Positions 22,124 to 34,573 are shown, counted from the stretch's first letter. The stretch is 64,000 nt of DNA from Siphonodentalium dalli (GCA_032622095.1 CP136061.1:186692369-186756368), one strand, 5' to 3'. The notes: generated from the letters alone by a model not told the origin. A program made the numbers and translations.

Positions 22124-24002
22124 AACGAGAGGCCGATCACGATCGGCAGATGTTTAACCCATACCTTGGCGATAGCGATTAGCTATTTTTATAAATTTTA
22201 TAAATCCTTACATCAACCTTTTCATGAGTGCTAAAGTTTCAACAATTCACACTTAATATAGTGATCATGTGAAAAATATTTAGTTATCACATTGTGTCAA
22301 CAGGATTGGCGGAGGGTGTTAATATTTTTAAGCAAATAAACCAAATGACCCTCACTATGCAGGTTAGGGGTGTGTTCTTGTCAACTATGCCAAGAACTAC
22401 ATGTATAAACATAATCAATGGAAATATTTGAGTTATCAAATCGGATAGAATAGGGTTAATCTTACCCAAACTAATGAACTAATAAACACAAAATAGTCTA
22501 TACAAAGCATGTCATTGGATTTAGAAACCCATACAATAAGTCAGTCTCAAGAATACTAGCACCATTAATATTACCCTGGAGCCCAAATGCAATTGAGGGA
22601 ATTTCAAAATAAGACATTTCCTCTAATGATGAATATATAATTGGTGATTTATTGAAACCCTTACTGAACCTGGATCAAAGTGAAATGGATAATATTATAT
22701 CTGTCTATCGCATAATATGTGTCTATGGAATGGTTTAATTTTAATCCCAAATCCATGCAAATCAAAAGTGGATCACCATCAACCTGGACATAATATAGGA
22801 GAATGATCAAATGAAAAGCATCAAAACCATATGATGTGTGGAGAGGGTTAATCATTTGCAATGACATCATATCATGGAACTGGGAATGTGTGGATTAATT
22901 TTTGTCTAAGATAAGACAACAGTGTATGTAGACAACAATGTCTGTAAAACATCCCTACAAAGTAACAATGGACTATTCCAATTTAATATTTTAGAATAGG
23001 TGTCCTATAGTGTTTACATAAACTTTAGTAATGAACCTGTTTCAGTAAAGGGGTTAACTTAATATTGCACAGAAAACAGAACTCCACCAGATAGCCATCA
23101 ATCAATTTGACATTAATATGATAACAAATCCTGCCAGCCAAGAGTACCATTATCAGGCTTTATAGCATGTCCCTAGTGATAATTAACTCATTTCAACTAC
23201 ACACATCGTCTGATAGATATGTTCTCTTAAAATTCCCAGCAGTAATTACTTGAATTATAAAGGGTCATAACTCTGTTAAAATATATCGGATCAAACCCAT
23301 ATTCGAACTCGATCTGTATTTAGGGGTGATAAATTCATATACCAAATTTGGTGCTGATCAGATGAAAAATGTTTTGAGTCATAGCAGCTTGGGTGAATTC
23401 TAAGTAAACATAAGAGTGAAAAGGGTTAATTAAACAATACCAAAAACCATACAAACGAAGAACATGCTAAGAAAAACCTAGGTAAGAAATATGAGGCAGA
23501 TCAGAAGAAATATGTTCAACTTATTGCATTGGATAGCATGTGTGTAAAGGGTTAATTATTTTCTAAACCGATCAACCAATCAATTCCAAAAACTATACAG
23601 ATGAGGGGCATGTCATCATAAACCTACATATCAAATATGAACACAATCGGACAAAATATACTTCGGTTTTAGCATCGGATTTTTGTTTGTTTAATTTTAT
23701 TTTTGAAAAAAGGGTCATAACTCCTTTAAAATAAATCGGATCAAACCCATATTCGAACTCGATCTGTATTTTGGGCTCTGAAACTCGCATACCAAATTTG
23801 GTTCCGATCAGATAAAAATTGTTCGAGTTATGACAGCATGCGTGAATTCGAGGTCGAAAAAGGGCCATAACTCCGTAAAAACAATTCGGATCAAACCCAT
23901 ATTTGAACTCGATCTGTATTTTGGTCTGAGAAACTCATATACAAAAATTGGTTCCGATCGGATAGAAAATTTTTGAGTTATCGCACCATGCGTAAAGTGT
24001 CC

Positions 24003-24033
<31 letters not shown>

Positions 24034-24116
24034 GACGGACGGACGGACGGACGACGAGTGGTCAATCCGGACGTCGACATTATGTTTACCATACTATGGT
24101 ATGGGTAAACATAAAA
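22124..24116 (+). repeat. Gamma repeat, copy 2 (complete-looking)
   Basis: It starts AACGAGAGGCCGATCACG and runs collinear with copy 1 without the 1.5-kb insertion. Monomers at about 23260-23400, 23700-23860 and 23870-24000 share GGGTCATAACTC, CCCATATTCGAACTCGATC and ACCAAATTTGGTTCCGATCAG. It then has (GACA)n(GACG)n at 24004-24052 and a near-perfect hairpin at 24081-24113 (TATGTTTACC ... GGGTAAACATA) followed by A's. I read this as one non-autonomous element of about 2 kb. ORFs here are low-quality frames of the repeat. Confidence 0.7.
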
Positions 24117-24589
24117 AAACAAGCAGGAAATTTTTTTTTTAGTTGCGGAAAAAATTGCTTGTTGGTGGCTTTGACACCCCGGCATACGTGCCGGAAATCT
24201 CCCCCCCCTGATGGATGTACATAAAAGTCGTCCATTATTCAGAAGACCAAAACAGTGTAAGTCGGGTCCCAGAAAAGTAAATGATTATGTTGTCAGTTTT
24301 CAGAGCCTCTGTGAGTCAGTGTTTAGCTAAATATCGTTCCAGCTGAAAAAAAGCACATTGGTTGTTTATGCAGCACATGCGTGTCCGCGATAGAAGAGAA
24401 GTAACTCTATTATCTCAATAAATGCGGCGTCTGTTGGTGACTGCAAATGACCAGCGTACAATAACTAACGTTATGGAGTTTCTGTTGTCGAAGTACAAGA
24501 AGAACAGCAGCGACAGCATCCACATAACTGTAACATAATTTTTATCAGGGACCACACACATCACCGCTTTTTCTTACTTGCTTATGTTC

Positions 24590-25912
24590 ACAGGGGCATG
24601 TAACGCGCTCCGCTGTCCGCCCCCCCCCTTTGCACTGCCCATATACGCCGCTCTATATACGCGCCTTCTTCGCGTTAATGGAACATTATATAGACAAGGG
24701 TAACTGTAGAAATTCAACATTTCACCATCGCTCGGGAGTCGCACAAATTTAGCCCATTCACCCCAGTAATGATAACGATATATACACGGATGGATCGGCA
24801 AAGAATTCATCTTTCAATAAATACCACAAACTCCCATCAAAAACATTCATACACGTTGCATTTGATAAAATTTTAACCACCGTATATTATCTCCGGAGAG
24901 CGTATTCTTTTGGTTTGATCCGGCTCAGACAGCAATGTTGGACATGTGTCTCTAAACTCACCACCTATACAGTTTACTATCATTAAAAATCGGTCAACGA
25001 TCAACTAAATATCTGGAACTTAGTGATTTATTGTCGGCTAATAATTTATTTACTCATACAAATCAACACATTGTCAGTAAACAATTCTAATAGAGGAGAA
25101 ATCTGTCGATAATTCCAACTTTAAAAATGATATTTGTCAAATGACACAGTTCCTAATTTTAATATTCATTGTGACCTGACCTTTCCATGACTGACAGAGT
25201 ACAAACAGCCAATCACTGCTCAGTGTTAGAATCGAGGTCCTCATTTTAATATTCATTATGACCTGACCTCGATTCTAACACTGAGCGGTGATTGGCTGTT
25301 TCTACTATGTCAGTCATGGAAAGGTCAGGTCACAATGAATATTAAAATTAGGAACTGTGTCACTTGACAAATATCTTTTTTAAAGTTGGAATTATCGACA
25401 GATTTCTCCTCTATTAGAATTGTTTACTGACAATGTGTTGATTTGTATGAGTAAATAAATTATTAGCCGACAATAAATCACTAAGTTCCAGATATTTAGT
25501 TGATCGTTTGACCAATTTTTAATGATAGTAAACTGTATAGGTGGTGAATTTAGAGACACATGTCCGACATTGCTGTCTGAGCCGGATCAAACCAAAAAAA
25601 ACGCTCTCCAGAGACAATATTCGGTGGTTAAAATTTTATCAAATGCAACGTGTATGAATGTTTCTGATGGGAGTTTGTGGTATTTATTGAAAGATGAATT
25701 CTTTGCCGATCCATCCGTGTATATATCGTTATCATTACTGGGGTGAATGGGCTAAATTTGTGCGACTCCCGAGCAATGGTGAAACGTTGAATTTCTACAG
25801 TTACCCTTGTCTATATAATGTTCCATTAACGCGAAGAAGGCGCGTGTATAGAGCGGCGTATATGGGCAGTGCAAACGGGGGGCGGGCAGCGGAGCGCGTT
25901 ACAGGCCCCTGT
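24590..25912. mobile_element. 1.32-kb foldback element (almost complete palindrome) with 10-bp target duplications
   Basis: Both arms, about 650 bp each, are near-perfect reverse complements around a centre at about 25252, with a loop of about 25 bp (25240-25264). Ends are ACAGGGG and CCCCTGT. GCTTATGTTC is present at 24580-24589 and again at 25913-25922, a 10-bp target duplication. Identical ORFs of about 78 residues on opposite strands (24574-24810 and 25694-25933) are mirror images from the two arms and are not conserved proteins I can name. Long arms with 9-10 bp duplication fit Mutator-like or classical foldback elements. Arm differences are few, so it is young or kept uniform. Confidence 0.88.
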
Positions 25913-25929
25913 GCTTATGTTCCTCGATT

Positions 25930-26118
25930 TTAAGTAATTGTAACGTGGCCAAACTCGTCACCGATGTGAAAGACAAAAGATGGCGTCCAACATGGTCGTC
26001 AATTTTTGTTCTCTGTAAAAAGGCACTGAATATGAATGATCTATATTTTAGATAACCTTCAATGAAGTAAATAGTTCGCCTTGAGTGCCGCCGAATGTTA
26101 CAGTTTTAACATGTTATA
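25930..26118. other. Short unique spacer
   Basis: Sequence between the foldback and the beta head. CAAAAGATGGCGTCCAACATGG at 25975 resembles an alpha monomer start but is too short to assign. Confidence 0.3.
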
Positions 26119-27156
26119 GACAAGACAGTCAATAGCAGTTGAGTCGCTCACCTTACTATTAAGACTGATAAGACTTGGACTCTGAAGGCCACATCAGTCA
26201 GTACGGTACTGTCTTATCAAAAGCACTTAAAACAAGTAATTCCTAGAAGGTACGTAAAACGATAGGGGTGTCATCTTGAAATCTCCAACTGCACATCCCT
26301 GACGTTGCCCCATAGCCCGCCCCTCGCAACAGGAAAAATTCCCTTTGCACACCCCTTATGTTGAAATTTTACAACTGACAGAAAGAATTCCAACTGGAAA
26401 TTATCAAACATGACATGCCCCATTGTTATTTACCGGCCGACCACAATTAAAAATATTTGAATCCAAACTATAAGTCGACCATGACATGCCCGTTTTTACC
26501 GGTTGATCCAATTTAAACATATTTGAATCCCAACTATCCATGGACCATACACACCAACTGTCATATTAATATCAGACATTTCCAGAGAAGATGGTGTTTA
26601 ATGAGTTTCATAGATCACTGATTTAATTGAACAGTGGTAAAGGCCCTTCTGCGCGACATCGCACCGCCGGATTAGGACACCGATGTAATCCTGCGACAGC
26701 GTTTTCTGCGCTTCCTGCGATGTCGCCAGCATCGCACGCCGTGTGTAAGCACCCATTCGGTACCATTGTAAACAGTGTGTTCTATCGCGGGATACGCGTT
26801 GTGTGCCGCGCCGCAAACGCCGTGTGTATAAGGGCCTTAATCCAACTAGCCATGCGATGTCTTGACCGGTCGACTCCATTTTAACAAACCTTGCCCCCGT
26901 CACCGAAGGACCCAGCCATAATGGAGGGAAGATTTAACTCCCTGGCCCCGTCACAATTATACCGAGGGCCCAATTTGAAAAGTTCTGAATCCCAGCCACC
27001 AAGGGAATATCAGCACTAAATATGACCAGTCGATCTTATGGTTCTGGAAAAGAAGTTGTTTGAAGAATTGTTGACGGACGGACGAATAAACGGATTGGAC
27101 GGACGGGGAGTGGTGACTTTAGCTCCACTGGAGAGTTTGACTCAGGTGAGCTAAAC
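26119..27156 (+). repeat. Beta repeat, full-length-looking copy
   Basis: The head ACAAGACAGTCAATAGCAG with CGCTCACC matches heads at 6484, 41176 and 54803. The interior includes monomer-like stretches (about 26905-27070: AATTTGAAAAGTTCTGAATCCC, AGAAGTTGTTTGAAG). It ends with GACGGACGGAC and the hairpin TAGCTCCACTGGAGAG...CTCAGGTGAGCTA (27119-27153). It lies in the intron between the two upstream coding exons as modelled, just left of the exon at 27429. Confidence 0.6.
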
Positions 27157-27428
27157 TAATTGTTCAACTAAAAGACGTGTGCAGCATTCCAACATAGTGA
27201 GGGACCAGTCATGTTCACAAAGTTAGGATGTGTTATAGCATAGGACGTTCCATAACTACATCTAAAAAGCGACCGAAAGAACTAATCAGAGAATAGCGTA
27301 CCTTGCGAACTACATTAGATTATATATTTCGATGTTTGAAGTCAAAAGTTTGATATTTTCCGAACTATATTGTTATTAAGACCTCTTTCATTATAATTCA
27401 TCACTAAATGACATATAATTATGCGTAC

Positions 27429-27923
27429 CCAATCGTCCATGCAGAGTCGGTTTCTTCTGTTTCTCTTGTGAACTAGTAGATGGACTTTCTCCCGTCTGGT
27501 TGTTCTGATTTGTCTGATCGCCGCCATCACAAAGATGAATGCATGGGTTGTTTGAATTACCCATGATGTCATCGCATATAAAGCAAACATCATCACTTCT
27601 GTTATTGCGTGACGGTTCGCCAGCTGCTACTTGTATGGTTCGAATAAATCGCCTAACTTCGTATGGCCCATGGCGCGGTGCATGACGGGTATGTATTGCG
27701 TGGACTCGATACAACCCATCTGGTCCGTAGATGTCGAATGAGCCGTCGTCTCGGCGGATGAAGGATAGTCGGTGCCCGTTGACGTAGTACCTGTCTCCTC
27801 GATGTGGTCCGTACTGATCGTAGCCATAGTTGAAGCCGTGTCGCCTTTGTTCGTTGTTGTTCTGATCGTATGGTCCCATGTAAACGTAGTTTGGGTGCCT
27901 TTGGCGTGGCATGGTTACGTCTC
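27429..27923 (-). CDS. Probable first coding exon of the BTB gene (Tyr/Asn-rich N-terminus with a Cys/His cluster)
   Basis: An acceptor (tatttcag, AG at 27924-27925) is followed by 11 bases and an ATG at 27910-27912. The open frame runs to a TAA at 27391 (173 residues). A donor at G|GTACGC (exon end 27429) in phase 1 would join it to the coiled-coil exon at 18453, giving a 388-residue protein with it and the BTB exon. Residues 1-60 are rich in Tyr, Asn, Gly, Arg and His and look disordered. Residues 60-100 (IYGPDGLYRVHAIHTRH and on) look more ordered. Residues 110-128 hold C110, C113, C124, H126 and C128, a spacing that might bind zinc. Residues 130-160 are polar and disordered. No signal peptide is seen. 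I recognise no family for this part. If the donor is not used, it is a separate 173-residue protein ending in SDEL; without a signal peptide that is not evidence of ER retention. The phase match is only a one-in-three test. Confidence 0.55.
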
Positions 27924-28834
27924 CTGAAATACGGTATCCAATTAAGTTTCACACGTTAAATGCATCAACCGGAAGCAATTCTACTTATTTAAGATAAAAA
28001 TTCGACTGCGAATCAAGTCAAACATGTTCATCTCAAGATTATTGAATTTATAGATAGATGCACGTATTTACTATTTTGCTATCTTTCATGTCAAGATTTA
28101 TGGAGCTATACATTGACACAATCTACTTTTCATGGATGCAATATAATAATTCGTGAAATATGTGACACGTCTGAAGAGTCTAGAACCCTAACTCACGACA
28201 TAAGTAAGATTATCAAGGTTCCATAATTAATTGTGACTCTATCAAAATGAGACGCTCTATATGACATAAATATGTGGAACATTTGTTTCAATTGGGATTG
28301 TTTTCTTTTACTTGTTTCGTTTCTTTGCTTACTTTTCAGACTTCGACGCGTCTGAATAGAGGCGCACATGCAGCACAACAATGGTGGTATTCAACTCGTT
28401 TCACATAAGCATTACATTCAATTATATATATTGTGTACATTACTTTCTTTAGACCATAGCAATAAGTATAATCCTCTAACTATACGAAGTGTGATTTACC
28501 AGGTTGACGAATGCGTAAAACTCATTGTTTTGCGCGTGTATTCTTTATATGCTATCTATCACAATATCCTCCGATGACACCTCTCAATGCTTATAGCTGT
28601 CGACGACGAAGCTGGATTTGTTAAAGAGAAACGATCGCTTATTCATTAGTACACATCTTATTCGCAACACATTCAATTATTTTAACTCATGCCTTCGGCG
28701 ATAACAAAACCTGAATTTAACTACATGTCCACGAAAATGTGTGAGACGAAAGTTCCAAACTGAGGACCAAATGAAACGCTTAAGATATTATCTCCCTTGC
28801 GGTGATGTTGTTCCGCGAAGACAAAGACAGATCC

Positions 28835-28970
28835 ACACATGTGTGTAAATGTGGTGAAGTTTATCGCACGAGTTGGTTGTGGCACAATGTTACAACGATC
28901 AGACAGGCTTGAGTTGTAACCATGTGCATAACAAACGAGTGCGATAAAGTTCACCTCCACACACATATGC
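28835..28970. mobile_element. Hairpin MITE, 136 bp
   Basis: Inverted arms: ACACATGTGTGTAAATGTGG and TTTATCGCACGAG on the left; CTCGTTTGTTATGCAC and CTCCACACACATATGCGG read inverted on the right. It is related to the outer arms at 38267-38590 (TATCGCACTCGTTTG-type sequence). The ORF across it is an artefact of the palindrome. Confidence 0.55.
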
Positions 28971-29729
28971 GGTTCTGTGTTTATTACACACAACAGTCAA
29001 TATTTTAGCAAAAAATAATTGTTTGTTTGGTTCCCATGCTAGTCAGTCATCATCTACTCAACACAACACGAGGTTGAGTTATTGTTGTAGCTCCATGCAG
29101 TTGAGCTTTCGTGCACGACGCCAAGCAAGCTATCGGGATAGCCCTTGTGCATTTAGATGACATGACTACAAAGGCTGAAGTAAAGTGATCAACCGAGAGA
29201 GAGTACTATGTGTGTAATAAAACTGCAGCGTGCACATAACGCAATCTGTGAATTTCTCAAGGTAGTTTCTGCTTAATCCAATCCACCTACAGTGGTCCGA
29301 AATGATTTATATTTCATTTTTGAAGACAAAGGCATGAGTTCTGTTCACATATATAAAGCAAGTCAACTTTACACATTTCTTATTTAATGATTTTTGATAA
29401 TCAACAATGCTCTAATGTCTGAACGAAAATGTATTTTTTTTCTCACTGATTTAATAATTGTGTGAAATAAATTTGTACATGCAAGAAATAAAACTTAACT
29501 TCAATTTAATGCTCAAATTATGTAAAACTGTATAACTTCAATTTAATGCTAAAATTATTTAAAACTGTATAATTTCAAAATGATTCAAAATACAAATAAT
29601 TGATCAAATATTTCGAATAGTTCTAGAATTCTATTAGATATTATGAAAATTCGCACAAGGCTTTAGATTTTCGCAAAGAATTTACAAAAATATTGTTTGT
29701 TTCATTGAGCCAATAAAAAAAACACTTAC

Positions 29730-29893
29730 CAATAAACCTACCACGCAAATGGGAATCAACCACGATGTGTATATGTATGCCAGTGAATCACACACTGGCA
29801 TGGTAGTGATCAACACGACGGCGATTGGACACCAGATTTCTTTATGAATATCGTCGACGATCTAATGAGCGCACCCATAATCCGTATAATTTA
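29730..29893 (-). promoter_or_regulatory. Possible promoter and 5' noncoding exon for the BTB gene
   Basis: On the minus strand a TATA-like tract (TATAAATTATA, about 29883-29893) is followed about 155 bases later by a strong donor, TTTATTG|GTAAGTG, with exon end 29730. The distance would allow a transcript start near 29860 and a leader exon of about 130 nt splicing to the acceptor at 27923. The leader would contain a short upstream ATG and a small palindrome (TGCCAGTG...CACTGGCA, about 29778-29800). Only splice and TATA motifs support this; there is no coding evidence. Confidence 0.3.
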
Positions 29894-29899
29894 TAAATC

Positions 29900-30378
29900 C
29901 TTGGTAAGAAAGTGCATTCCACTGCGGGATACAAGTGATGATTAGAGGTGCATATCAGTTAGCAAAGTTGCTTCACTTCTGGGTTTGCTTGCACATATAG
30001 GTGTCGACGCCTTACAATACACCAAATGCAATATGAACTGAATGATAAATCCTCAACAGTTTACAACGTCTGCTATCTTTTTACAATTATTTTAAAGAGT
30101 ATCGTACGAAAGATGTCCTCAAACATGTTGGTTTGGATAAATCCAATTCCTTTGACATTAATTCTGCTGGATGGACGGTTTCAGACATGCGTGCGTATTG
30201 TATATTGTCTTCTGAAATATCGTTGATGCATCTTTCATTATCAAACCAATAAGACAAGCAACCGTTGTATTCCTGCAAGCGAGTTCTCATGATTTAAAGA
30301 TGCATTGGATTCAATACATTATAGAATAGAATCAAACATAATATTACACAACAAAAGAATGTATATCACATGTACTTT
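29900..30378. other. Possible upstream region of the BTB gene
   Basis: No ORF of note beyond ~65 residues. It lies upstream of the TATA-like tract on the minus strand. Confidence 0.25.
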
Positions 30379-31320
30379 AACGAGAGGCCGAACACGATCG
30401 GCAGATGTTAACCCATCCCTTGGTGATAGTAAATTACTATGATCGGAATCATAAATGAGAGTTTTGATGTTGAATTATAGAGTATACTGTTTTGTACTAT
30501 TATAGACAAATGTACATAACACAACTTATTGGAATTTGTGGGTCACTCGCATTTATATAAGAGAATGCACTGATACAGGATGTGTAATGCTGCACCACCA
30601 CTGCATTGGGTTAATGTGAAAAGGTGACATGGACATGGAATACTTGGGTTAAGAGAGTCCAATTTAAGTTTACAAGGATAATGTATCAAATTCTACCAAC
30701 AACAGCCAACACAAATTATATAGTAGAGCTGTCAACAAATCACAGGGCATTGTTTATGTTGAAGGTTGGCATCTCTATTAAACCAATAACATTTATAATG
30801 ACCTCAGACCATCTGTAGAGTGATATACTCAGCTGTGCAATGCAGCACAGATGTTCTAGTCTACTGTTAATATCATGTGATGTGTGTTGTTGAAACTTTT
30901 GTTTAAATTAGATACCATATCTTTCTTCCCTTGGCAGTGTATATATGGTGTTAGTTTTTCAAATTTTGTTAACTTTAAAATTTTTATATTTTTGGTTATA
31001 TTTATTTATTTATTTGGGGGGGGGGGGGGGGGTGTTAATTTTTTTTTTAAAGAGTGAATATTTTTTCGAAAAAGGGCCATAACTCAGTTAAAAATGGTCG
31101 GATCAAACCCATATTCGAACTCGATCTGTCTTTTGTGCTGGGAAATTCATATACAAAATTTGGTTCCGATCCGATAGAAAAATGTTCGAGTTATCGCACC
31201 ATGGGTAAAGTGTATACGGACAGACAGACATACAGACAGATGACGGACGATCTAACGACGAGTGGTCAATCCGGACGTTAACACTATGTTTACCATACTA
31301 TGGTATGGGTAAACATAAAA
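30379..31320 (+). repeat. Gamma repeat, copy 3 (short, about 0.94 kb)
   Basis: The head AACGAGAGGCCGAACACG at 30379 is followed by about 600 bp of AT-rich interior, a poly-G run (about 31017-31032), one monomer (31065-31200), a GACAGACA/GACGGACG tract and the terminal hairpin at 31285-31317. Both ends match other copies while the middle differs in length, which helps define the true termini of the family. Confidence 0.65.
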
Positions 31321-32867
31321 AGTCCACCTTTTTCTTTGGGGTCTCTTAACTACCGATATCAGGGAAACTGAATTCTACTTAAGTCATGTTAGATGAGATA
31401 TTGAAATGGATTAGAGAGTGAAGAGAGAAAACAAGCGGGGAGATGTATGAAGCTTGCGTATTATACCCACACGCGTATCCACGGCATGTACTCGACCAAT
31501 GCACACGCGAAGTATTGCTTGTGTGTTTTGCAAGTGTGCGTATATCGGGACTGGCCATAATATATGGCGTGATTGTTTGAATGGATCGTCATTTTTGGTA
31601 ACCTCGGGTGTTATATCGGTATTGAGATTAACGGTTTGTATTAACGAGTCGATGTTGCTGTTTCATGAATTGGTACGGACGACCGATCGCCATAGAACGC
31701 GACATAAGGATACACCGTCAATGGCTTGTCTTTACAAAAGAACGAACGAGTATTGCGTGTGTGTTACATGGATACACATGTGACTAATACAAATGCTTCG
31801 TAAATCTCGCCGAAGAGGTTGCATCTCGGATTATGGCATACTCCCACGGTATCCCCCAAAGTTATATAATTCAAAAAAGAACACGCGAAATTCACCTATA
31901 CTTCATTCAAAGGCCTTGTAATGTTAAAGGCCCATGCCAAATTGCATTGAGATTATGTCTGCGAAAAAAAGCCGGATAACTCTAGAATAGAAAATATAAA
32001 CAAAACCATTTTGAGTACTCTTAAAAGCACTCCCAATGGCCAACCTTCATATCATAGTTCATTCAGATCCGATAACCAATGGCTGCGACAATTGCACAAT
32101 CCAGTATACCCCATGATTATTCGAAGAGGGGGTATAAAGAAGGAATGAAGATTGATGTTGGTGGTAATTTGTCTATATATACCGCACCTATTTCCATAAT
32201 CACCATCATCACACCACATATGTTATCGCGAGCAAAACTGAATCATATATAGCCCGAAATCACCATCATACAACCACAAACCGCGAACATAACTGAATCA
32301 TATACTGAATCATATAACCCACCACCACCAACATACGCTGTAATCACTTGAATGCGGTTCGGTGTCACGTCACGTCACGTCACGTTCTCGGTAGTTGTAT
32401 GTCCCATTCTCGGTGTGCAATTTGTTTAACGCTGACGAATTGCAGCACACAATGGAGCGTATTTCAAAGTAATTATGTTATTTGTCAACGTTATCAATTA
32501 GGGCAGATAGTCAGCCATATCGCGTTATCGATAGAAATCGAGCGTAGATGTCGTGCATGTTATTATCAGAAAAAATTCGCATAAAAGTACACCTCGGCGA
32601 AATTTATAATCGAATACGAGAATAAATTAATGTCATTTTTTTCTTTTATCGGCGTCAAAATAAGAGTTTACGCTTTTTTGTTGTTGGTGGCGTTAACCAT
32701 GCTTACACAATACACCAAACACATACAAGTAGATGTGAGCATTTATTTGAGTCACTTCCGTCGTGAACATTCCGTACCCGGAGTTGTATTTTTTTGACTG
32801 AAATAAATTATCAATTCTTTTTCAAATATCTCTTTTATTTGTTGGGTGTTGAATCCTTGGACCAGAT
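31321..32867. other. No gene seen
   Basis: A 109-residue plus-strand ORF (31454-31783) has several Cys and Arg but no recognised domain and no splice context. GTCACGTCACGTCACGTCAC at 32365 is a small GTCAC tandem. CACCATCATCACACCAC-type words recur near 32200-32330. Confidence 0.3.
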
Positions 32868-32870
32868 TAA

Positions 32871-34309
32871 GGGTCTATTCCCATTGCACACGCGCGTGCG
32901 ATTAATCGCAGTGTTTTTTAAGGTCGAGCGGCTCTATATGTGTGTGTTCGATGGCATTCCTCCCACTGCAAAGAGTTCCCCCAAATAGCGGTCGGGGTCT
33001 GACGAACAAATTCATACACAGGGCTAGGGTAGGTTGGAGGATGATAAAGTACTTTTGGTTGGGGGTGACCACATGTAGGCCTATATATGCTGACACATTA
33101 ACTTTAATTTTCCTCAGTTATATTTACTCGGGTATAAGTTGAGTATAACGAGCCATGCCATCAAAATGACATAAGTTTTGAGGACACAATTTATATCTAG
33201 CTAATTAGAATTAGAATTAGAGGGTTCATTTCCATGTAGTTGGGCATAAATATGCATATTTTATTCCAACTTGAAACGTATATAACACTATATAGTACGA
33301 TCACAACCCAGATTACAGAAGTTTTATGTATATAATTGTTATTATCACTCAAGATTATCAAAAGTGTACGATTCATGTGGTTGAATTAGATCTTTCAACA
33401 TTTTACCTTATAGTTAGCTAGGTCTGACAAAAATCGTCTTTCTGAATAAAGCTCATTTAAAACAAAACATTTGTTCTCAAACATATGATATCCAGTAAAC
33501 ATTGTGAGGAAAGAGGGGATGAGACCCCAATTTGTTGGGGGGAAACAAATAGATTTGCATGCAGGGAGGATGGTATAGACCCATGGTTGGGAGGGATTTT
33601 TATGTTCAACCCTGTGTATGAAAGTTTTTTTTTTCAGACCCCCCCCCTCTCCCCATTATTTGTATAGCCGCTGGTAACAGCGACAACGCGGTACTATAAT
33701 TGACGAACCACCATTCAAATATAATAAGTGATGGGACTCAAATATAATAAGTGATGGGACTCAAAATTCGACCTTAAGAGTCACACACGCATCGTTTCAG
33801 GTCGAATTCTGTCGCCAGGACGCTGTTCGCATGCATGCGCGATTTATTTCAATTTGATCGCCATTGGCGGCTTATCATCAGTGATCGCACATGCTAAACG
33901 GCACATTACTGTTACTATCAATCTTTTTATTCACAATCTTGGGTACAGTTTTGCGCGAGACTGACAGGCAATATAATTCGATTGAATTCTACAAAAATCA
34001 CCACTGATGCCAGCTATACGTTGGAAACTTCTTTCCAAGCCATTTCCTTTCCGTACTTCATTTATTATTTTATCGCCCATCAGTTATGAGAATGACTGTA
34101 CCCGGATAGTATATGTGACCAAGTGAACCATGTCATTCTCTGTAACGGCTATCTCGATGACGAGGTTGATTGCATAAGATGATTGGTCACGAATAGGACG
34201 TGGTTGTTTGAGAAAGGTAATTGATCACGAATCGCTCTGCATTATGTTAACATGCACCTTAAAAAACGCTGCAATTAATCGCACGCGCGTGTGCAATGAG
34301 AATAGACCC
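32871..34309. mobile_element. 1.44-kb DNA transposon with about 57-bp terminal inverted repeats and TAA duplication
   Basis: The left end (GGGTCTATTCCCATTGCACA, then CGCGCGTGCGATTAATCGCA and a TTTTTTAAGG block, to about 32925) is repeated inverted at 34252-34309. TAA flanks both ends (32868-32870, 34310-34312). The interior has no transposase frame; it holds a 23-bp tandem duplication (AAATATAATAAGTGATGGG..., 33717-33760) and poly-C/poly-T tracts near 33630. A 3-bp TAA target site is typical of PIF/Harbinger elements, so it is a non-autonomous Harbinger-like candidate. Short ORFs inside are not supported. Confidence 0.78.
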
Positions 34310-34573
34310 TAACACCGTGCGAAAACGCTTGCGATTATGTCGATAAAATAAATAATGACAATTTTCCAGTGTTCGAATAGTTTTGGTTGCAATCGTGTAC
34401 AGCGTCCATATATTTTGGTATTGGCTGCACTCAGAAGCTGCTGATTCAGCTCTCTTTGGTGATAATGTGCACCGGAGTCACTAAAATTGGTGACAGTAGC
34501 ATCCCGGTGTTGAGCGAAACGAGACCGGAATGTGTGAACATAGGGCTATATATCTGAAACAGTCTATGCCTAA

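Noticed and set aside
24574-25933. Identical 78-79 residue proteins on opposite strands suggesting a duplicated gene
   Set aside because: They are mirror copies from the two arms of the foldback element, with no domain and no flanking gene signals.
27391-27402. C-terminal SDEL as an ER-retrieval signal
   Set aside because: The protein has no signal peptide, and the tail vanishes if the phase-compatible donor at 27429 is used.
31454-31783. 109-residue Cys/Arg-rich ORF as a possible secreted peptide
   Set aside because: No signal peptide, no paired-Cys pattern that I recognise, and no splice or promoter context.
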